Translations under genes and position numbers: made by a program
Source of the DNA: Flavobacterium nitrogenifigens
Lineage (GTDB): Bacteria > Bacteroidota > Bacteroidia > Flavobacteriales > Flavobacteriaceae
Direction of reading: 5' to 3'
DNA: 64,000 nucleotides
Assembly (NCBI RefSeq): GCF_003254565.1
Contig: NZ_QJRI01000167.1
Location: forward strand, 1-64,000
The notes under the pieces: model-generated
What the model was told of the DNA's origin: nothing
The model's database searches: none
Seen by the model: only the letters and a program-made list of their open reading frames with translations
Shown here: one piece after another, positions 61,005 to 64,000 of the stretch
Numbering within the stretch: the first letter of the stretch is position 1
Layout: each line of letters opens with the position of its first letter

Positions 61005-62408
61005 TTACTTATTTTTTGTTTGAAAAGCACTTGTGAAATCTGTAAATTTAGAACGTAGCGCATCAAACCCTTCAGAGAAATAAACGCTCAAAGCAGCTTC
61101 TGTATTATCATTGAATTTCAAATAAATTACTTCGTCAAGATAAGGTTGTGCAAATAGCTCGCCATTAGAGCTCCATGTCCAGTATTTTCCTTGATCATTC
61201 CAAACAGGCAATCTAACAAGATAATCATCTCCAGCTTTTTGCGAGCGTAAAACAATATCGGCAATTTTAGTTCCATCTTTTTTAGAAACTAATGATAATT
61301 TTGTATTCTTGTTAAAGCTTGCAGCCTCTCCTTCAGAGATTTTTTTCTCATATGCATTCAAGGCTGTATAATAAGCTTTGAAATCACTATTAGGATTTAG
61401 ACCGTCAGGATGTGCTGGACGAGTGTTATTTTTGAATAAAGCTTCTCTATCGGCAGCATCAGCAGTCAAATCTGTATTACCAATAATAATAAAGTTATCC
61501 ATTATTGAAATCAGGGTATTTGCTTTTCCTTTATATTGGCTTAATTCAATGTTTTCAATTAATTTATCGATTTCAGCACTACTTGTAACATTAAAGTTAA
61601 TTAAGTTTTTTCCATTATAAGTAAATAATGCATTCGAAGTGGTTTCTACACCTTTTTTACCACTCATTTCCCAAGTGTAACCATCATTTAAGGTTAATTT
61701 ATAAGTGTAATCTTCAGGAGATTTGTTTTGGCTTGAGTATTTTGCATTTGAAGTAAATGTAGCAGCTTCAGTACCATTAATAGTTAAAAGGCCATCTACA
61801 GTTGAAGGTAAATAGAACCAATCTTGCACAGAAGGTGTAATAGGTCCATATTCCCCAGTTTCTGAATTGTAACCCCAGTCAGAATAAGTGTCAACATTTG
61901 AAAATTTAATGTTTGAAGACGTGCTTTTGGATGTTAATACCGCATTGTTTGTAGTTTGTCCTTCTTTTGCAGGGAAAACGAATTTCAATTCTGTAGTCGA
62001 AGCAGTTTTAATCCATGTTTTTTTAGCATCATCCCAAGTGTATATACCATAAACACCAGAAATGTTTAAAACTTCTTCTACACCATTTTGACTTTTTCCG
62101 TCAAAAAGATCAATATGTTTAAGGCTAAACAAACGGCCTAAGTTTTTAATAGCTTCGATTGCTCCAGAGCTTTTGCTTTTGTCCAATTGAACAAGCATTT
62201 CATTAGCTTCAGCTTCAAATTTATTTTTTTGCTGTGCAGGAGTAAGATTTGAATAAGGCTGTTTTAATAATGCAGCAATTTGTTCTTCTAGTGTTAGCTC
62301 CTTTTCTGGTTTTGGTTCTGGTATGATTTCGTCACTGCTATTGTCGCTAGAACATGAAACCATAAGTTGAGTAAGAACCAATGATGATAAAAATAGTTTT
62401 TTAATCAT
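61005..62408 (-). CDS. Unrecognised large lipoprotein
   Basis: A 467-residue lipoprotein ('LTQLMVSCSSDNSSDE', Cys about residue 19). After an acidic/proline linker ('IIPEPKPEKELT') comes a helical part (about 40-115) and then beta-rich sequence with many aromatic residues and 'VYGIYTWDDAKKTWIKTASTTELKFVFPA' and 'WEMSGKKGVETTSNALFTYNGK'. I do not recognise the family. It is a single-gene unit, bounded by a terminator, with a -7-like TATTTTCG (minus, 62464-62471) and an upstream palindrome. Confidence 0.8.
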   Translation of the reverse strand: MIKKLFLSSLVLTQLMVSCSSDNSSDEIIPEPKPEKELTLEEQIAALLKQPYSNLTPAQQKNKFEAEANEMLVQLDKSKSSGAIEAIKNLGRLFSLKHIDLFDGKSQNGVEEVLNISGVYGIYTWDDAKKTWIKTASTTELKFVFPAKEGQTTNNAVLTSKSTSSNIKFSNVDTYSDWGYNSETGEYGPITPSVQDWFYLPSTVDGLLTINGTEAATFTSNAKYSSQNKSPEDYTYKLTLNDGYTWEMSGKKGVETTSNALFTYNGKNLINFNVTSSAEIDKLIENIELSQYKGKANTLISIMDNFIIIGNTDLTADAADREALFKNNTRPAHPDGLNPNSDFKAYYTALNAYEKKISEGEAASFNKNTKLSLVSKKDGTKIADIVLRSQKAGDDYLVRLPVWNDQGKYWTWSSNGELFAQPYLDEVIYLKFNDNTEAALSVYFSEGFDALRSKFTDFTSAFQTKNK

Positions 62409-62492
62409 GATTTGGTGTTTAAATTAGTTTGTTAAATCAAGACTTTAATGCTTGATTTTGGTGCGAAAATAGTTTTTTTAAAACGTATTACC

Positions 62493-62508
62493 TTACGGAA
62501 AACCGTAA
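62493..62508. promoter_or_regulatory. TTACGG-AAAA-CCGTAA palindromic operator candidate
   Basis: 6-bp perfect arms around AAAA, 22 bases upstream of the minus-strand -7-like box (62464-62471) of the lipoprotein gene, so over its -33 region. It lies 81 bases upstream of the alpha/beta hydrolase -7 box. The GC-bearing arms stand out from AT-rich surroundings, which suggests a regulator site. Confidence 0.45.
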
Positions 62509-62588
62509 AAAGTAAAATATTTTTGTATTAAATATCTTACAATGTGTTATAGCTATGTTTTTGACTCTTTTTTGCTCAATAACTTTTT

Positions 62589-62596
62589 TACCTTTG
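62589..62596 (+). promoter_or_regulatory. -7 element of alpha/beta hydrolase gene
   Basis: TACCTTTG, a perfect TAnnTTTG, 24 bases before the ATG. Confidence 0.6.
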
Positions 62597-62620
62597 TAAA
62601 AGATATTAATACCAATACAA

Positions 62621-63385
62621 ATGTTATATTCAAAAATAGAAGGCGAGGGAAAGCCATTTATCATCATGCACGGATTTCTTGGAATGTCTGATAACTGGAA
62701 AACTCTTGCTGGACAATATGTAGAAGCTGGATTTCAAGTTCATATTTTAGATTTACGAAACCACGGTCGCAGTTTTCATTCAGACGAATGGAGTTATGAA
62801 GCCATGGTTCAAGATGTTTACGAATATTGTCAGGCAAATAATCTAACCAGAATTGATATTCTAGGACATTCTATGGGAGGAAAAGTGGCAATGCTTTTTG
62901 CAACAACTCATCCTGAAATTGTAGATAAATTGATTGTAGCAGATATTGGTCCGAGATTTTATAAACAGCATCATCAAGATATTTTAGCAGGATTAAATGC
63001 TGTTGACTTTTCAGCAAAACCAAGCCGAAATGATGTAGAAGAAATAGTGTCACAATATGTTCCGGATTTTGGAACACGTCAGTTTTTGCTAAAAAATCTA
63101 TATTGGAAAGAGCCAGGACAATTGGCTTTTAGGTTTAATCTTGAAGCATTTAATAATAATCTCGATGCGATTGGAAAACCTTTGGCAGATCATTTAGTTT
63201 TTAATAATCCGACATTATTTATTAGAGGTGGGAATTCTGGATATATTCAAGATGCTGATATTGATGAAATTCGCAAGCATTTTCCAAATTTAAAACTGGA
63301 AACTATTCCAAACGCTGGACATTGGCTTCATGCAGAAAATCCGAAAATGTTTTTTGAATTGACGGCTACGTTTTTAAAAGAGTAG
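62621..63385 (+). CDS. Alpha/beta hydrolase (YbfF-like esterase)
   Basis: A 254-residue cytosolic hydrolase. Nucleophile S84 in 'LGHSMGGKV', oxyanion region 'MHGFLGMSDNW', and catalytic H234 in 'PNAGHWLHAENP'; an acid is probably D211 or D213. 'DLRNHGRS' is also typical of YbfF-like esterases of acyl-CoA or small esters. Substrate unknown. It has its own promoter. Confidence 0.9.
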   Translation: MLYSKIEGEGKPFIIMHGFLGMSDNWKTLAGQYVEAGFQVHILDLRNHGRSFHSDEWSYEAMVQDVYEYCQANNLTRIDILGHSMGGKVAMLFATTHPEIVDKLIVADIGPRFYKQHHQDILAGLNAVDFSAKPSRNDVEEIVSQYVPDFGTRQFLLKNLYWKEPGQLAFRFNLEAFNNNLDAIGKPLADHLVFNNPTLFIRGGNSGYIQDADIDEIRKHFPNLKLETIPNAGHWLHAENPKMFFELTATFLKE

Positions 63386-63439
63386 TCGTTTTTGATAAAA
63401 ATTTTATTACTTTTAAATAAATTTTAAACCTGAAGAACT

Positions 63440-63784
63440 ATGAAATTATTACTTAGACTCCTTGTTACTGCAGCCTTGGTTCTATTATTATCTAACATTT
63501 TGACTGGGGTTCATGTTGCTAGTTTTGGTACGGCTGTAATTGTCGCAGTAGTTTTAGGATTGCTGAACGTTTTTATAAAACCAATTTTAGTGATTTTAAC
63601 CTTGCCGGTTACTTTTGTTACATTAGGCTTATTTTTACTGGTAATCAACGCTATAATTATTTTATTATCAACTAAGATCGTAGGCGGTTTTGTAGTAGAT
63701 TCGTTTTGGACGGCATTAATTTTCAGCATTATTTTGTCTATACTTCAATCTCTTACTTATAAAATACTTGGAGACGATAAATAA
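63440..63784 (+). CDS. Small four-helix membrane protein (phage holin superfamily IV / YvlD type)
   Basis: A 114-residue protein of four hydrophobic helices with 'LLNVFIKPILVILTLPVTFVTLGLFLLVINAIIILL', the signature of the Mycobacterial 4TMS holin superfamily IV. Despite the name, chromosomal members such as YvlD are membrane-stress-linked proteins and no phage genes are nearby. A hairpin terminator follows. Confidence 0.88.
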   Translation: MKLLLRLLVTAALVLLLSNILTGVHVASFGTAVIVAVVLGLLNVFIKPILVILTLPVTFVTLGLFLLVINAIIILLSTKIVGGFVVDSFWTALIFSIILSILQSLTYKILGDDK

Positions 63785-63836
63785 AACAAATGCAGCAGAT
63801 TAAAACTGCTTCAAATACAATAGATTAAAAACTTGG

Positions 63837-63876
63837 TTGGGTTGCAAAAATTTTATAATTTTGCAACCCAATTTTA
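63837..63876 (+). terminator. Terminator hairpin overlapping next promoter
   Basis: TTGGGTTGCAAAA and its complement form a 13-bp perfect stem around a 9-base loop, followed by TTTTATT. The loop and right arm contain TAATTTTG (63856-63863), which fits the -7 consensus for the gene at 63898. Confidence 0.8.
63856..63863 (+). promoter_or_regulatory. -7 element of gene at 63898
   Basis: TAATTTTG, a perfect TAnnTTTG, 34 bases before the ATG and inside the preceding terminator hairpin. Confidence 0.5.
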
Positions 63877-63897
63877 TTATGTAAATTAAAGAAGAAG

Positions 63898-64000
63898 ATG
63901 GATATTAAAAGAGTAGCAATAGACGCTGTAAACGAGACAATCGTTATGAACGTTGTTCATATGGATTATAAAGGTCAAGTAGCAAAAAGAATTAACGAAA
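63898..64000 (+). CDS. Probable trigger factor, N terminus only (3' truncated)
   Basis: The window ends after 34 residues (starting MDIKRVAIDAVNETIVMN, then V-V-H-M-DYKGQVAKRINE). The pattern of 'I.R...DA.N..V.mnV...DYkg.V.k.i.e' resembles the ribosome-binding N domain of Bacteroidota trigger factors, which fold nascent chains. The distinguishing GFR-G motif would lie just past the window edge, so this call is tentative. Confidence 0.5.
   Translation, partial: MDIKRVAIDAVNETIVMNVVHMDYKGQVAKRINE

Noticed and set aside
63440..63784. Prophage remnant suggested by the holin-family name
   Set aside because: The superfamily IV holin domain is common in chromosomal membrane proteins, and no phage genes are nearby.

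Overview
The window is chromosomal DNA from a flavobacterium (Bacteroidota), most likely a Flavobacterium close to F. johnsoniae. The evidence is low GC content, -7 promoter elements of the TAnnTTTG type instead of sigma70 boxes, weak Shine-Dalgarno sites, type IX secretion (T9SS) and gliding genes, and the order ruvA-sprA-gcvH-vanZ-deoC-remB, which I recall from F. johnsoniae. No tRNA, rRNA, CRISPR array, transposase or prophage was seen. Both edges cut genes.

Layout. 1-6.8 kb: a type B T9SS export module (end of a giant repeat adhesin, a PorP/SprF protein, an OmpA/PD40 protein), then a nested palindromic repeat element. 7.3-10.2 kb: CBS protein and malic enzyme. 10.2-22 kb: ruvA, sprA (T9SS translocon), gcvH, VanZ-like, deoC, remB. 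22-27.2 kb: heme o synthase, cytochrome oxidase subunits III/III/IV, a degenerate and an intact SCO-type protein, DUF420 and a small CxxC protein. 28.8-36 kb: tripartite efflux (split MacB-like ABC transporter with two permeases, two adaptors around one TolC), then tsaB. 36.7-39.1 kb (minus): mscS, an Ala/Glu-rich helical protein, an Nfu-type protein. 39.2-40.7 kb: orphan PorP/SprF and a gamma-carbonic-anhydrase-like protein.

40.8-48.5 kb is the least ordinary region. A minus-strand set encodes a beta-barrel, a Kelch lipoprotein, a DUF4907 lipoprotein, a LytS-type kinase with a His/Met-rich outer loop, an intradiol-dioxygenase-like lipoprotein and a LytTR regulator. It diverges from a DUF4270 lipoprotein plus a second barrel. 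A GTCG direct repeat with 12-bp period lies between the two units. I propose this as a cell-surface sensing system without an assigned function.

48.5-56.9 kb (minus) is the envelope biogenesis cluster: CBS, nadK, DUF6089, uppS, bamA, two OmpH/Skp proteins, murI. 57-64 kb: pdxJ, a TonB-dependent receptor with a DUF4249 lipoprotein, an unrecognised lipoprotein, an alpha/beta hydrolase, a small YvlD/holin-superfamily-IV membrane protein, and the start of a probable trigger factor. The envelope genes are functionally linked: BamA inserts the many barrels, OmpH/Skp chaperones escort them, and SprA with SprF-type proteins exports adhesins.
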